Positions 21,695-58,021 of a stretch of DNA of 64,000 nt are shown piece by piece. This DNA is from Pictodentalium vernedei. Its lineage: Eukaryota; Mollusca; Scaphopoda; Dentaliida; Dentaliidae. Under the pieces are notes generated by a model. The model was not told the DNA's origin and made no database searches. It worked only from the letters and a program-made list of their open reading frames with translations. How positions within the stretch are numbered: the stretch's first letter is position 1; each line of letters opens with the position of its first letter. The stretch is taken from contig CM062289.1 in the NCBI GenBank assembly GCA_031216915.1, positions 441,759,587 through 441,823,586 on the forward strand, written 5' to 3'. The translations under genes and the position numbers were made by a program.

Positions 21695-21845
21695 GCGCAC
21701 AGCAGTGTGGAGCAATGCCACAGCCCTGGAAGCAGCCAGGAGAGAGCTTGAGTGGATGAGGACCATGGACAGAATACATTTGAGAAAACTGTGTGTTCTT
21801 AACTCTCATGATGCCGTGAGGGAGTTAATGCAGGTGTTGAGACAT
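21695..21845 (+). pseudogene. LINE-W-related coding fragment
   Basis: Encodes SNATALEAARRELEWMRTMD, which aligns with SNAAALEAIRGELGWMRVKD in the minus-strand LINE-W copy. About 50 codons only, with no tail. Confidence 0.65.
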
Positions 21846-21873
21846 CCGACCACAAAGGAGATGCTCCCATGAC

Positions 21874-21877
<4 letters not shown>

Positions 21878-21916
<39 letters not shown>

Positions 21917-21970
21917 GAGAGAGACAGAGAGAGAGAGACAGAGAGAGAGAGAGACAGAGAGAGAGAGGGG
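21878..21970. repeat. (GA)n microsatellite with GACAGA interruptions
   Basis: Regularly interrupted GA tract about 150 bp upstream of the first visible dispanin exon. Confidence 0.95.
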
Positions 21971-22119
21971 GCAGAAGAGGGTGAGAGTCACCGATGAGGA
22001 GAAGGGTTAATAGTAAAGAGGTCTTGGCTTTTATGCAGTTTCCGTGATAAAAACATAGAAACGAAGAATTGCGGAATATATTCTAGCACATTCATTTATA
22101 TTCTGTTTATATTTTGAAG

Positions 22120-47017
<24,898 letters not shown>

Positions 47018-47048
47018 ACAATAGGGCTAATACCCCTCCTCGTCTTTT

Positions 47049-47281
47049 TTAACCCTTTACCTAACATGAAAAAAAGACGACACTTACACACAAAATTCTT
47101 GAATAACTATTTCTTTTCATTTTTTGTCTCAAAAACATAGGTTATGTTCTCAATGGAACGAGAAAGAGGGGTCATAACCTATATTTTTGAGACAAAAAAT
47201 TAAAAAAATAATGAAAATTAATTGGCGACTTTTGTGAATAGCGCTGTCCGTTTTTGGCCTTTACGTTGGGTGAAGGGTTAA
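47049..47281 (+). mobile_element. pb-A foldback MITE just after the dispanin stop
   Basis: TTAACCCTTTACCTAACATG to GTTGGGTGAAGGGTTAA with TTAA borders, 32 bp after the stop codon and so within or beside the 3-prime UTR. The head of the hairpin is partly deleted. It carries ATTAAA at 47199-47204, created by changes relative to sister copies. Confidence 0.88.
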
Positions 47282-48060
47282 ACCGTTGCTATAATTCACA
47301 ACAAGGAATGTATTTTACAACAAAGCTGTTGACTGAGGGCAATGACAGGAACGTAGGAACTGAAAACATAGTCGCACGTGTTTTAGGGATGGTGTGCGTG
47401 TTTGCATGTGTATGTGTGTGTGTGTGGTCTGTCCTCCCGATGTTATGACAACATAGACAATCGTGTCTGCGTCCCTACAAAGCTTTCCTTTGTTCATCCA
47501 TGTCCCCACTAACAAAACAATGGGTAAGGGTTTGTCTTCCCGATTTTGTGCGAACTTGTTTGTCATTGTTTATCACTGAAAACAAAAGTAAAAACAACAA
47601 TTCCTCACACCTATGGCTAAACAAGATTGTGTGTGATGGGGGGGGGGGGGGGGGGGGAGGGGGGGGGGGGGACTCAAGTGCCGCCGTTTTGACGTGCACC
47701 TCTCTTAACAATCTTATAGGGAACTAATTAGCGGGAGGAAAATGCACGCGCTCTTTACTCCCAAGATGTAACAGCAGATTTCTTGTATGTTTTGTCTGTT
47801 CTCCGTCCTTCAATGTCAAGAAAAGTTCACATACTGGGCTATTGAACAACATTTTTATTTTAATGTGAAGCCAAAAAATATGAACTTTCCTGAGTGTAGA
47901 GAACCCTAAACCACAACCTTAGCTTTGTGTATTTATTTCCACTATTCAACTGACAATATGGGTGACCTCTTATTGCCGTGTCCTCGCAAGTTGGAAATGC
48001 TTCCTTCTTCTCTGGGCAAAAACGACCTTGGCTTTTCAGAACCTCAGACTACTAGTGTTC
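47282..48060. other. Downstream of dispanin; poly-G run, no gene
   Basis: A GT-rich tract lies at 47398-47424 and a G-run at about 47637-47671. No AATAAA was noticed between the stop and 48060. Confidence 0.4.
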
Positions 48061-48352
48061 CTTCTTGGACATTCTTCCAATATGTTAGCTCTATGGTGCG
48101 GGCCGATACGTAGATCTCATAGAGCACTTTCCAACAACGTGTTACATCACAACCATTAACTGGTTCCTAGAAGTCACTCTCAAGGCTTCCAAAAATATGA
48201 GGGTACCAAAGCAAAAGCCGACATATTCCTTGCCCACGTATCATATTCAGTCAAGCGCAAATAATATTTTGTTTATATAAATTTATTTTATTAGAAATTA
48301 TTGGAGAGCGCCTGTAGGTGCTCTCCAATAATTTGTAATAACAAAAATAGTG
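48061..48352. mobile_element. Element P, copy 1, uninterrupted
   Basis: Begins with ATTCTTCCAATATGTTAGCTC and ends in a D-type hairpin (GAGAGCGCCTGTAGGTGCTCTC). It matches 49495-50415 without that copy's SINE and pb-A insertions. It preserves the single TTAA (48156-48159) and the GTTACATCAC block that are duplicated there. Confidence 0.75.
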
Positions 48353-48730
48353 ATTAACAAATTTTGACCATCAAAAATAATCTTGCTCCTTGGTATCGGT
48401 TTCCGTATTCTTAGGAGTGTATACCATGGTATCAGTTCGTTATCTGACTTAATATATTTGCTGATAGTAGCAAAAGTGAATTCACACCAGCAAAAGGAAG
48501 AATATGTTTCTCGTGTATTATTCCACCACAGCGCCACAAATGCCACAGCCAATGAGCTCAACATGCCCTTTTTGCCAACATAAATCTTATCTACAGTCAC
48601 TTTGTTGCCTGTTCCAAACATACCTTAACCCTCAAAGGTCCATGTCCGGCTCCTGCAATCTCAGAACATATGCCATTGACATGTCATCATTAGGAGGTCC
48701 TGCTAAATACAGATAAGTCACCCGAGCAGT

Positions 48731-48790
48731 GATTTATATAGTCAAGCCTTGGCTGCCTATTAAGGCAGCCAAGGTTTGACTATATAAATC
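48731..48790. repeat. Short perfect hairpin
   Basis: ATTTATATAGTCAAGCCTTG faces its complement around GCTGCCTATTAAGGCAGC. Confidence 0.85.
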
Positions 48791-48855
48791 CATGCTAAGC
48801 AATTGGACATGTACAGACTGTAGTTTAGTAGGAATTCGGGACAACTTCCCAGGCC

Positions 48856-48856
48856 C

Positions 48857-48927
<71 letters not shown>

Positions 48928-49272
48928 TTGGGGGTTAAACGGCACATTCGACAGCCAGGGTTACATCGTGTGGGGCAGTTTTACAGGGTGGAGGAAGCCG
49001 GAGTACCCGGAGAGAACCAACGAGAAACGGCGAACAACTGTCAGGCTCCCCAACATACTAACCCTACACAAGCAGGGTTAGCATTGTTTGAAGACAAGTG
49101 CACCATCGACGTGCAGTACGCCTTAGTACACAATGTCATCGTGCCCCCGCGTGGGCAATGGGGATGAAGCGTCTTGCCCAAGGACACAACGCGGTTCCTG
49201 CAGGTGGGATACGAACCGAGGACCTCTCGGCTTGCAACCTGCACCTCTACCTGCTGAGCCACCGCGCCCCTC
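48856..49272 (-). mobile_element. SINE-t with (TAAA)n tail
   Basis: The minus-strand head GAGGGGCGCGGTGGCTCAGC with a B-box-like GGTTCGTATCC precedes the shared body. The (TTTA)n tail lies at 48856-48930. CAGGCCC flanks both sides (48851-48857 region and 49274-49280), a short probable target duplication. Confidence 0.8.
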
Positions 49273-49582
49273 TCAGGCCCGAAAGGGTTAACAAAACTGG
49301 AAAGAAAATCAGTCACTTCTTTCATGAAACTGAACCCTTTAACTGGTATCAAGCCTCAACAAGGCCTTATAAGTAGCAAATGTAAGAAAATCTGAAAGAC
49401 ATTTTCGGTATGCAATGAAGGGTTTGGTTCGGTTTTTTCAGTATCCCCATGATATCAGTGTCGGTTCGGTTTTTCGGTATATTTTCCCATTTCTGTTTGG
49501 AAGCTCTTCCAATATGCTAACTCTATCGTGCAGGCTGATGGATAGATAACATAGAGCTCTTTCCAACAACGTGCTACATAAC

Positions 49583-49979
49583 TAATTCTTTATTTGTTAA
49601 GGTTTAACGACACTTTAACAGCCAAGGTCATATCGCATCGGTGACAGTTTTACGGGTGGAGGAAGCCGGGGTACCCGGAGAGAACCACCGAGCAACGACG
49701 AGCAGCTGGCAGCTCTCCAACATCGTAACTACGCACTGCAGCACAGGCAGGGTTAGAATGGTTGAAGACATGCGCACCATCGACGTGCAGTACGCCTTAG
49801 TACACGGCGTCATCGTGCTCCCATGTGGACAATTGAGGTTAAGTGTCATGCCCAAGGCCACAACGCGGGAGTCCGAATCTATCGCTCAGACGGTCACCCA
49901 TCCAAGGATTAACCGGGCTCGACGTTGCTTAACTTCGGTGATCTGACGAGAACCGGTCATCGCAACGTCACCGCACCTC
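49583..49979 (-). mobile_element. SINE-5S: 5S rRNA-headed SINE
   Basis: The minus-strand head reads TCTCGTCAGATCACCGAAGT, TAAGCAACGTCGAGCCCGG and CTTGGATGGGTGACCG, recognisably 5S rRNA with its internal promoter region. The body is the same as in the tRNA-headed copies (CGTCGATGGTGC, TCCGGGTACC). Flanked by CGTGCTACATAAC (49570-49582 and 49980-49992), a perfect 13-bp duplication. Confidence 0.88.
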
Positions 49980-49997
49980 CGTGCTACATAACAACAA

Positions 49998-50249
49998 TTA
50001 ACCCTTTACCTAACATGAAAAGCAGACGACACTTGCAAAAATAATTCTTGAATAACTATTTTTTTTCATTTTTTGTCTCAAAAACATAGGTTATGACCCC
50101 TCGTTGGAACGAGCTCGACGAGCTCGTTCCAACGAGGGGTCATAACCTATGTTTTTGAGACAAAAAATGAAAAAAGTAATGAAAATTAATTGGCGATTTT
50201 TGAAAATAGCGCTGGCCGGTTTTGGCCGTTACGTTAGGTAAAGGGTTAA
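49998..50249 (+). mobile_element. pb-A foldback MITE inside P
   Basis: TTAACCCTTTACCTAACATG to GTTAGGTAAAGGGTTAA. The empty equivalent (CCATTAACTGG) is at 48156-48159 in P copy 1. The central hairpin (about 50078-50165) is essentially perfect. Confidence 0.92.
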
Positions 50250-50415
50250 CTGGTTGAATGCTAAAAGCCACTATCAGGGATTTTAAATAATGAAGATACC
50301 AGAGCAAAAGCCAACATTTTCCTGGCTCCGGTTTCATATTCAGTCAAGCACAAATAATATTTTGTTTCTATAAATTTGGGGTTTTTTTTAGAAATTATTG
50401 GAGAGTGTCTGAGGG

Positions 50416-50717
50416 CTAGTCGTAAGGCAACCGTAAACGGGTTGAGACACACTTCGTGCAGGTTAAAGATCCCTTTTTACTCTTTGGGAAGATCGAGACA
50501 ACGAAGTCGCCACTACAGAGGTCATCCCAAATACCAGCTCCATTAGGACACGCAGAGGCGTTCATATAAGTTATATAGCTTGCTCACAAAACCTTGTAAA
50601 TTAAATTAGCTTTAAATAAGGCACCAATTAAACATGCATAACAGTGAAATTTCAAATTTATGTCCCTATATACATGATAATTTAATCTTTCAGTAAGATA
50701 TAAATTGCAAGATACAC
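50416..50717. other. No recognised gene or element
   Basis: Nothing supported. Confidence 0.4.
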
Positions 50718-50848
50718 AGAAATTATTACCATTATGTGGATGTACAAAATATGTATCCGAGTCGAGCTCTGGGTTCTAAGAACCTTAGAACACGGAGCGA
50801 GACTGGTATACATATTTTGTGCATCCACATAATGGTAATAATCTTTTT
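50718..50848. repeat. Foldback hairpin, about 40-bp arms
   Basis: ATTATTACCATTATGTGGAT faces its complement at 50822-50842, with inner ACAAAATATGTAT and a GC-richer loop containing GGTTCTAAGAACC. Confidence 0.85.
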
Positions 50849-51495
50849 ATCTTACAATATATTGGGGATAAGTCAAGAATGTAGACGAATATATAACGAA
50901 CTATTTATTCGTACGGATAAACAAAAAGGAAAAAAATGGAACCCACGCGAAAAGAACGTGCTTGTTTCCGACCCCCTGATACAAATAACTGCATCATGGT
51001 GTCGGATGCACGACAGTTGCGGAGTTAATACAGACAAAATACATGTTGATTGTAATATAAATGTAGTTATGGAACAGACTGACTAACATTTCAAATATAT
51101 CGATCGAGTTTTCGCCCCTGGAGCCTTTTCCAATGAATCCCATGAAGAGACTTATTTTCAATGGCCTTCATCCGGAAACCTGAACGTCGACATTCAAATC
51201 AGCAGACATATTTTGTAAAAACATTTTTCTTAAACTTTGTTCTTTCAAAGTGAAGCTTTGTTTCTAAATCATACAAATAAAATATAAAAATAAGCTCTTT
51301 TATTGTTCTTGACCCAACCTTTTTTAACAAAACATTGGCCTTGGGTCGTTCTTCTCAACTTTTGGGCATTCCCACGGTTTTTGGTCAAGCTTTTAAGACA
51401 CCAGTCAAATTCCTTTTAGAATTGCTTCGTTGTTGTGGCCTGGAACCAGTCTACCCATTAAATAGTCCATCTCCTTTGTTCAGATTCACTCGTCT
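50849..51495. other. No recognised gene or element
   Basis: The open frame at 50736-51086 begins inside the hairpin and has no recognisable features. Confidence 0.4.
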
Positions 51496-51563
51496 GGAAT
51501 ATTTCAGTTAGTCGGAAAAACGAACCTAAGGTTCGCTTTTCCGACATACTGAAATATCCCAGC
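51496..51563. repeat. Short hairpin
   Basis: CTGGAATATTTCAGTTAGTC faces its complement around GAACCTAAGGTTC. Confidence 0.85.
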
Positions 51564-51589
51564 CGACTTAATCTGAAAATACCATATCT

Positions 51590-52080
51590 ATTTATCTTTG
51601 AATCTGCCTCCACTAAGGCGAAATATTACCCCTACTAACAGGCCTCTGGGATTCATGCAGAGGAATCTGCGTAGACGTAAACCATTTGTGAAATCCACAA
51701 CATACACAACGGTGGTTCTAACAACACTTAGATATGTCTCCGTCGTATGGTATCCCTACAATAAGACCCACGTCAAATCTTTGGATGATGTTCTACACCA
51801 AGCAACAAGGTTTGACACTGGGGACTACTACAACCGCACACCGGGGTTGAGTATCTGTAGCAGCTCGCCGAATAACATCTCGGCAGATAATGGTCTACAC
51901 ACACGGCCTGATCGCAGTCGACCCATAAAACTATCTGGTATCCGAAGATGCAATAATTAGAAGAACAAATAAAATTAATACCACCAACCAACAACAAACT
52001 GAGACGTGTACAAATATTCATTCTTAGCACGACCTTCAAAGACTGGAATACAGTACAGTCGCCATGGACTGGTCATAATC
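51590..52080 (+). pseudogene. LINE C-terminal coding fragment
   Basis: TLRYVSVVWYPYNKTHVKSL and DDVLHQATRFDTGDYYNRTPG match the post-RT region of Jockey/CR1-type LINE proteins (usually LEYASSVWDPY then QRRAARFV). A second frame continues with LRRVQIF and TFKDWN. Frameshifted; relation to X/Y or Z is not settled. Confidence 0.6.
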
Positions 52081-52237
52081 AACGCGTGGGTAGCGATGTC
52101 CACGCATGCGCTAACAGGTAATAAAGATCATCATCAGTAGAATTTTAATTAATGAATCACCGGGTTGTACCCTGTGCCCCATTAATCAAATTTTTGATGA
52201 TTATTCATATAATTATTGTTTGGAATCTAATATTATT

Positions 52238-52586
52238 TATTTATTATTAATTGGAGTTTAAGGTCACATACTGGTACTTATGCACAATGGCTAATCATGA
52301 CCGGGACAGTTTTATTGGTGGAGGAAGCCGGAGTACCCGGAGAGAACCACTGAGCATCGACGAGCACTGTCAGCTCTTCAACATTCTAAGTCTGTTCAAG
52401 CTCCACTCAAGCAGGGTTACAGCAGTTGAAGACATGCACCATCGACGTGCAGTACGCCTTCGTACACGGCGTCATCGTGCCCCCATGTAGGCAACCAGGA
52501 TGAAGTGCTTCGTCCTGGATGGGGATCAATCTCGGGACCTCCAGCATAGAAGTCCAACAGTCTTACCACCGAGACACCGCACTCCA
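52238..52586 (-). mobile_element. SINE-t
   Basis: The tRNA-like head on the minus strand ends at 52586 (TGGAGTGCGGTGTCTCGGTG, then GAGATTGATCCCC). Shared body; short TTTATTTATTATTAA tail. Flanks GGAATCTAATATTATT and GGAATCTTAATATTATT form a target duplication of about 16 bp with one indel. Confidence 0.82.
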
Positions 52587-52667
52587 TGGAATCTTAATAT
52601 TATTGCAACCATGGAAATTTTGCTCAAGTTCGGAAAGTGACCAGTCAACGGTGGTGAAATTTCAAGA

Positions 52668-52805
52668 AGTAAATTTTTCTCATAATGCAACTGGAAATTC
52701 AACCAATCCAACCTGGTTTGACAGAGCTCAATGAGCTCTGCCCAATCAGATTAAATTGGTCATCAATTTAAAAACTTGCTTCTTGAAATTTTGACATCAG
52801 CTCGC
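52668..52805. mobile_element. F-family hairpin, diverged
   Basis: TTTCTCATAATGCAACTGG..TGACAGAGCTCAATGAGCTC..TTGACATCAGCTCGCA aligns with the 26535-26715 copy; one arm is strongly altered. Confidence 0.7.
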
Positions 52806-53041
52806 ATAGTTAATGGCCTGATTAAGCAGGCCAGTTTGATATTTAGTGGCTCAACACACTTTTGTCCGAGAAACACTTTGAGCAGCTTTGGCATTCACAG
52901 GGATTATCTCTAACACGACATTTTAGGTGTTCATTCTTGCGTCCGTCCGTGGAAATATTGCCAACCCGTGGAAAGTGACCAGTTCACGGCGGCCGAACTG
53001 TGTGTTACCATCACCATTGACATCGACTAATACCATTGTAG
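52806..53041. other. No recognised gene or element
   Basis: Nothing supported. Confidence 0.35.
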
Positions 53042-53410
53042 CTTTTCGTATGCAACTGAAAAACACCAAAGTTCATTCCAAAGAAGACCCTCTTTATTAA
53101 CCCTTTATCTAACATGAAAAACAGACGACACTTGCAAACAAAAGTTTTGAATAACTAATTTTCTTTCATTTTTTTTTCTCCAAAAACATAGGTTATGACC
53201 CCTCTTTGGAACGAGCTCGGCATAACCTATGTTTTTGAGACAAAAAATTAGTTATTCAAGCATTTTGTTTGCAAGTGTCGTCCTATTTTTATGTTTGGTA
53301 AAGGGTTAAATAACATTCATTCAAGACTGATACCGTTGTCCACCGATTGTGTTTTTCGTATGCAACTGAAAAACACCAAAGTTCATTCCAAAGAAGACCC
53401 CCATTATTAA
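53042..53410. repeat. Direct duplication of pb-A plus 59-bp flank
   Basis: GTATGCAACTGAAAAACACC..AAGAAGACCC occurs at 53042-53100 and 53352-53410 (offset 310 bp), each time directly before a pb-A copy. This points to tandem duplication of locus plus element. Confidence 0.85.
53097..53309. mobile_element. pb-A symmetrical variant, hairpin head deleted
   Basis: TTAACCCTTTATCTAACATG to GTTTGGTAAAGGGTTAA. Both ends carry the GACGACACTTGCAAAC subterminal block, unlike the asymmetrical copies, whose right end reads GGCCGTTACGTTGGG. The head between GAGCTCGG and CATAACC is lost. Confidence 0.88.
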
Positions 53411-53653
53411 CCCTTTATCTAACATGAAAAGCAGACGACACTTGCAAACAAAATTTTTGAATAACTAATTTTTTCATTTTCATTTTTTGTCTCAAAAACA
53501 TAGGTTATGACCCCTCTTTGGAACGAGCTCGTCGAGCTCGTCCCAACGAGGGGTCATAACCTATGTTTTTGAGACCAAAAAATGAAAAAAATTAGTTATT
53601 CAAGAATTATTTTTGCAAGTGTCGTCTGCTTTTCAGGTTAGGTAAAGGGTTAA
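53407..53653. mobile_element. pb-A symmetrical variant, intact hairpin
   Basis: TTAACCCTTTATCTAACATG to GTTAGGTAAAGGGTTAA, with TTGCAAAC/TTTGCAAG blocks at both ends, so the whole element is one long inverted repeat. Sister of 53097-53309. Confidence 0.9.
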
Positions 53654-55959
53654 AATGTGGAAAGAAACGAATATATTCGATTCCATCGTGTGTGAATGCT
53701 AGCGAATTTGGAAAATGGGGCAATTTCTAGGGGTTTTTTTTATTTTTTTTTTTATATTTTTTATTCAGATATAGTATTACATTAGAAATGTACAGTGATA
53801 ATCGATACAGTTGTGTATTCACATAGGTGATTTACAAAAAATAAGCAACCGGAATATGCACAATTGTGTAAATGAAAAAAAGAAAAAAAAAACTCATATT
53901 CAATGAAACAGTAGTCACTTCAGGAGTGTTTGTCGTAGGCGGTATTTCTGTCTCAATCTCATGGAAGTAAGGTTTGAAACTGTCTCGTCGATAGTCTGGA
54001 TGGAGAGTTACGTGAAAAATACTCTGTTTTAATTAACTTTACATCGGCGTTTTGGCTAAAATTGCTCAAAAACTAATGCAAGGTCAAACAACAGTAGCTA
54101 GTGAGTTCCACCTCTCTTGAATGGTAGTTTTCTTTTTGGCGGAATATACATATAAAGACATTAATTCGATCTGTTTATAATATTTCAGCCGTTCAATATA
54201 ACTTGTGTAATCAGGGGTACACCCCGTTGTTCTGCATGGGAGAATAACCTGTTTAAATAAAAGAATACTGAGATTTATAGGGTTAGTCATGATTTTTTGC
54301 AATGTGACCGAAGGGTAGAAGCTTTTTCTAATGACAACTGTGGAAACAATGACGGTTCACAAAGTTGCAACTATAAGATGAGGTACATTATAAAAGTCAG
54401 CCTCACTTTGAGTATTTCCGAAGCTGAGTTCCGGCAAAACTTAAAGAAATACCACCCGCCAGTAATAGGGTTAAAATAATTTTTCTTTATCATTGTTGAA
54501 ATTCTATAGTTTGTCATTGTCTACGATAGATAGTTGTTTTATTGGTCAAATGAATGGTTATTTCAAAATTTACAAAACCAGCTGTTCAAAGTAATTAGAA
54601 CGCCAGGTCACGAAGTGAAAACCTCACGGACACACTTGATAAGATATAAAGACAGGGGATATTTTCACGAGAAGGGCATCACTACTCGTGCCTTCTTTAA
54701 ATTCGTGAAGCCTTAGACGAAAATGACTCAAATAGCACCATAAATCGTTGCAAGATAAGGCAAGCCGAGCATGCTTGAAGCAGTTTAGTCAAATTGAAGA
54801 AAAAATCAAACTGTGACGAAAGACTTTGCGTCAGATTGTCAAGTTCTGTTCCGTTTAACTCTCTAAACTGCGGCCCAATCGTGCACAAAAGTGCACGTCG
54901 TATCTCATCATGTTCAGTAGGACACCTGCACAGAAGGCAAATAATTCACACACAAGTTTTTATCATGGAAATTGTCTGATGGTAGTTAGACTGTTCACTC
55001 CATTATATTTGAAATTGCAGTAAACCTTCTCGACTGACTCGGTGGCTGTTCGCGGCATCAACAGAAACCAGTTTTATTCACTATTAAATATTTGTCACTT
55101 AACAATTTGTTTGATTGAATTTAGCCATCAGATAAAATCCCCTATTGCTACCCATCGCCTATCACCATTTGACGGGTACTCGCGAAGGACATAGATCTTC
55201 ATGTGCTTAATTTGTTGACGGTATCACAGTTAAACAATATTTTGCGAATTGTTCGGGTTCTGCAGCAAAGGCGTGTTGGAGAAAAACTTGTAGATTATAG
55301 ATATATTGGAACTTCTTAGGTAGGTGTGAGTGAAGGCTGGGGGGGGGGGGGGGGGTCCATGAGTGGTAAAACAATAAAAACAATTACCGAAAACATGTTG
55401 CCCAGGTTTGGGCATTGGACATTTTGTTCAATTTTCTGACACCCAACATACATATAAGGTGATATATTGAGAGCTCCAATTTACGTTAGCACCACATACC
55501 GGTATCACAGTTCCAACTCTGTGATTGCTTTAAAGGGCGTGTTTTTTTTAAAATCCAGTTTTGCTTTCGAGAAATACAAGTAACTGGAAAATTATTGTTT
55601 CAATCAAGTGCGAACAGGTCCAATCTTTTCCGCTACGAACCAGAATAAAAAGGGCATATGTCATAGCGAGATTATTTGCAATGATTTTAAAATTCTTTTA
55701 GAATTCTTTGTCGGCGTTTCGGTGACACATAAAATGTCCATATTGTGCTGATCTTAAGCAGATGAATTTGAACTCTACGAACCCAAAACATATTGAGCAG
55801 CACATAGCACGTTTATAATTTAGACAAGTGAAGTTTCAATACGTGCCTCTTATATCCAAGGCACATTTGTGATATATTTTATTTTATAGCATGATCTTGC
55901 CCATCTTCCGGCCATTAACTCTTTAAACCCTAGAGGCCGCTTTTCTGGCCAGGAACATG
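53654..55959. other. Long stretch without recognised genes
   Basis: AT-rich, with a poly-G run at about 55339-55356. Short open frames at 54084-54302, 54297-54479 and 54534-54716 show no domain or repeat relation. Best candidate in the window for unique, non-mobile DNA. Confidence 0.45.
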
Positions 55960-56150
55960 ATACGTCATAACGTCATTAAATAGAATGGCTGTTCAGTAAA
56001 TGTGTGGGGTAGACCAATCAGTATTTTCAACGTGCAGCCCCGAGGCTGCACGTTGAAAATATTGATTGAACTACCCCAGATAATGAATGTGGACTCTTCT
56101 GATTGCTGCCATTGAACTAGCATGGAAGATACCACTAAAGTTCAAAGGTT
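55960..56150. mobile_element. G-family repeat with complete hairpin
   Basis: ATTTTCAACGTGCAGCCCCG faces its complement directly (56020-56062, perfect). It is bounded by GGCTGTTCAGTAAATGTGTG and AATAATGAATGTGGACTCTT, as in the 37-kb copy. Confidence 0.75.
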
Positions 56151-56664
56151 TAACCTAATACTTTAAAAGAGATGAAGCATGACACTTCTATATAATATTC
56201 CGGAAGTACACATCTGACAAATATGAAGATTCCCTTAAGTGCCAATGCAAAAACTGAGAAACACCAGAATATCAAAGCAACATGTTTTTTTTGAAAAACA
56301 AAATAGAAATGTTTGGTCAGCTGAAAACGAAACTAATTCTAAAGCAAAGTGATCCTCATAGAACTGAATGTTATGCAACTCAGCTGTCCCCTCTTGATCT
56401 CATGAGTATACATGGAGGCCAGTATACATGAATGAGTACACGCGCATCCCACTATTACTTGCCAGTGTATCGTTAAATACTCTCTCTGGTCTCACAGACA
56501 CTTCTTGCTAACCTTCAAAAACACCTATCAATTCATCCAGTCCGATCTTTGGTTTCTGTCGGCAACCATATCTTTTGACCACACTTCCACTGTTTCAGTC
56601 GACTCTTTAAGATGACACTCGAATCGAAGACTGCAACTCTAGTACTTAATGATAAACTGTCACT
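56151..56664. other. No recognised gene or element
   Basis: Nothing supported. Confidence 0.35.
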
Positions 56665-57810
56665 TTGAAACTGGGCGCACAAATTGTAAAGGGAGAGGGG
56701 GTCTATTACAAATCAATGTTATATGTATTCAAGGAGCCCGGGTGTTCCTGAATACCTTCGGATAACCTGTATTTTTCTGAATGTATTTTAGCTATTCTTG
56801 ATATAAAAACAAATGCTTAGAATGAAAAGATGATTACATAGTTTTCGTGCAAGTTAAACGCGGCGCAAGCTGTTTGCTGAAGCGAAACTTGTTATGTTGT
56901 AACTACATTCAACGGGTAACAGCTTTTGTGGCATGAAACGACACCGAATAGGAGGAGTTATTATTGCGTGAATTAACTTAACGCTGGCTTATGGGAAGTG
57001 GTGCAGCAGATTAAGTTCAACGCTTCCCACTGACGTTCCAGTAATTCAGTAATGAAACTTGGTTGACCAGGTATCAAAATGTCAAACTACTTTACCTCCC
57101 ATAATAAAAACAAGAATTTATCCAATTCAATCTTGTTTGACAGAGCTCATTGAGCTCTGTCAAACAGACTGAATTGGTTAAATTCTTAGCTACATTATGG
57201 ACGCGAATGCTCTGGAATATTTGGAATCTGATACCAAGACAGGCTGGATTGATCCAGTGAGTTAATTGAGGACTATTCAACAGACATCTCAGACTTAGAT
57301 AAAACAGGGTACAAAAACTCAGAGCAAGTAAGTATCTGGATCACCTACGGGATGCATAGATCAGTGAGTGGATGAGTTCTGAAGCAAAATTCATCTTACC
57401 TTTAGAATCCCTCTCGTCGGCCCTTTGGAACTTGGCGCACAAATTAAAAGGGGAGACTATTAAAGATCAACGTAACAGGTAATCCAAGAGCTACGGTATT
57501 CAAGAATACCTATGGAGAACTTGGATTTTTCTGAATGTACTTTGGCTATTATTCATATAAAAACTAATGCCGGGATTGAAAGTTAATAGAGTGTTACTAT
57601 GGTTTTCGTGCTAGGTAAACGCGGTGCATTCCGTTTGCTGAGGTGAAGATTGTAACGCTGTAACCACGTCCACAGGGTAAAATCTTTAATGCCATTTCAC
57701 GACATCGAATAGGAGGGGTTATTGCGTGAATTTATTTGACACTATTTTATGGGAAGGGGTAGTGGAAGATTAAGTTCAACGTTTTCACTGACGTTCCAGC
57801 AATCCAGTTA
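56665..57810. repeat. Diverged direct duplication, units about 385 bp, 755 bp apart
   Basis: 56665-57050 and 57420-57810 share GCGCACAAATT, TTTTTCTGAATGTA, TTTTCGTGC, CATCGAATAGGAGG and AGATTAAGTTCAACG..CACTGACGTTCCAG. Many differences; non-coding. An F hairpin lies between the units. Confidence 0.75.
57095..57200. mobile_element. F-family hairpin
   Basis: TTATCCAATTCAATCTTGTT faces its complement, centre GACAGAGCTCATTGAGCTCT; outer parts CTCCCATAAT and ACATTATGG remain. Confidence 0.78.
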
Positions 57811-57833
57811 TATATTGATCAGTGGGTGAATTC

Positions 57834-58021
57834 TGAACCCTTTACCTAACACGAAAAACAGAGGACAATTGCAAACAAAATTCTTGAATGACTAATTTTT
57901 TTCATTTTTTTTTTTTGTCTCAAAACGTAGGTTATGACCCCTCATTGGAACGATCTCGTTCTAAAGAGGGGTCATAACCTATGTTTTTGAGACAAAAAAT
58001 TTAAAAAATAATAAAATTTAG
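57834..58021 (+). mobile_element. pb-A foldback, right end lost
   Basis: TGAACCCTTTACCTAACACG start (TTAA changed to TGAA). The hairpin with a shortened head ends at AATAATAAAATTTAG, without the right terminal repeat. Confidence 0.8.

Larger units (their letters stand above)
49495..50415. mobile_element. Element P, copy 2, hit by a SINE and by pb-A
   Basis: Matches copy 1 at 48061-48352 in three pieces (49495-49582, 49980-50001 and 50246-50415), separated by SINE-5S and pb-A. The right end keeps only half of the terminal D hairpin (TTATTGGAGAGTGTC). Confidence 0.75.
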
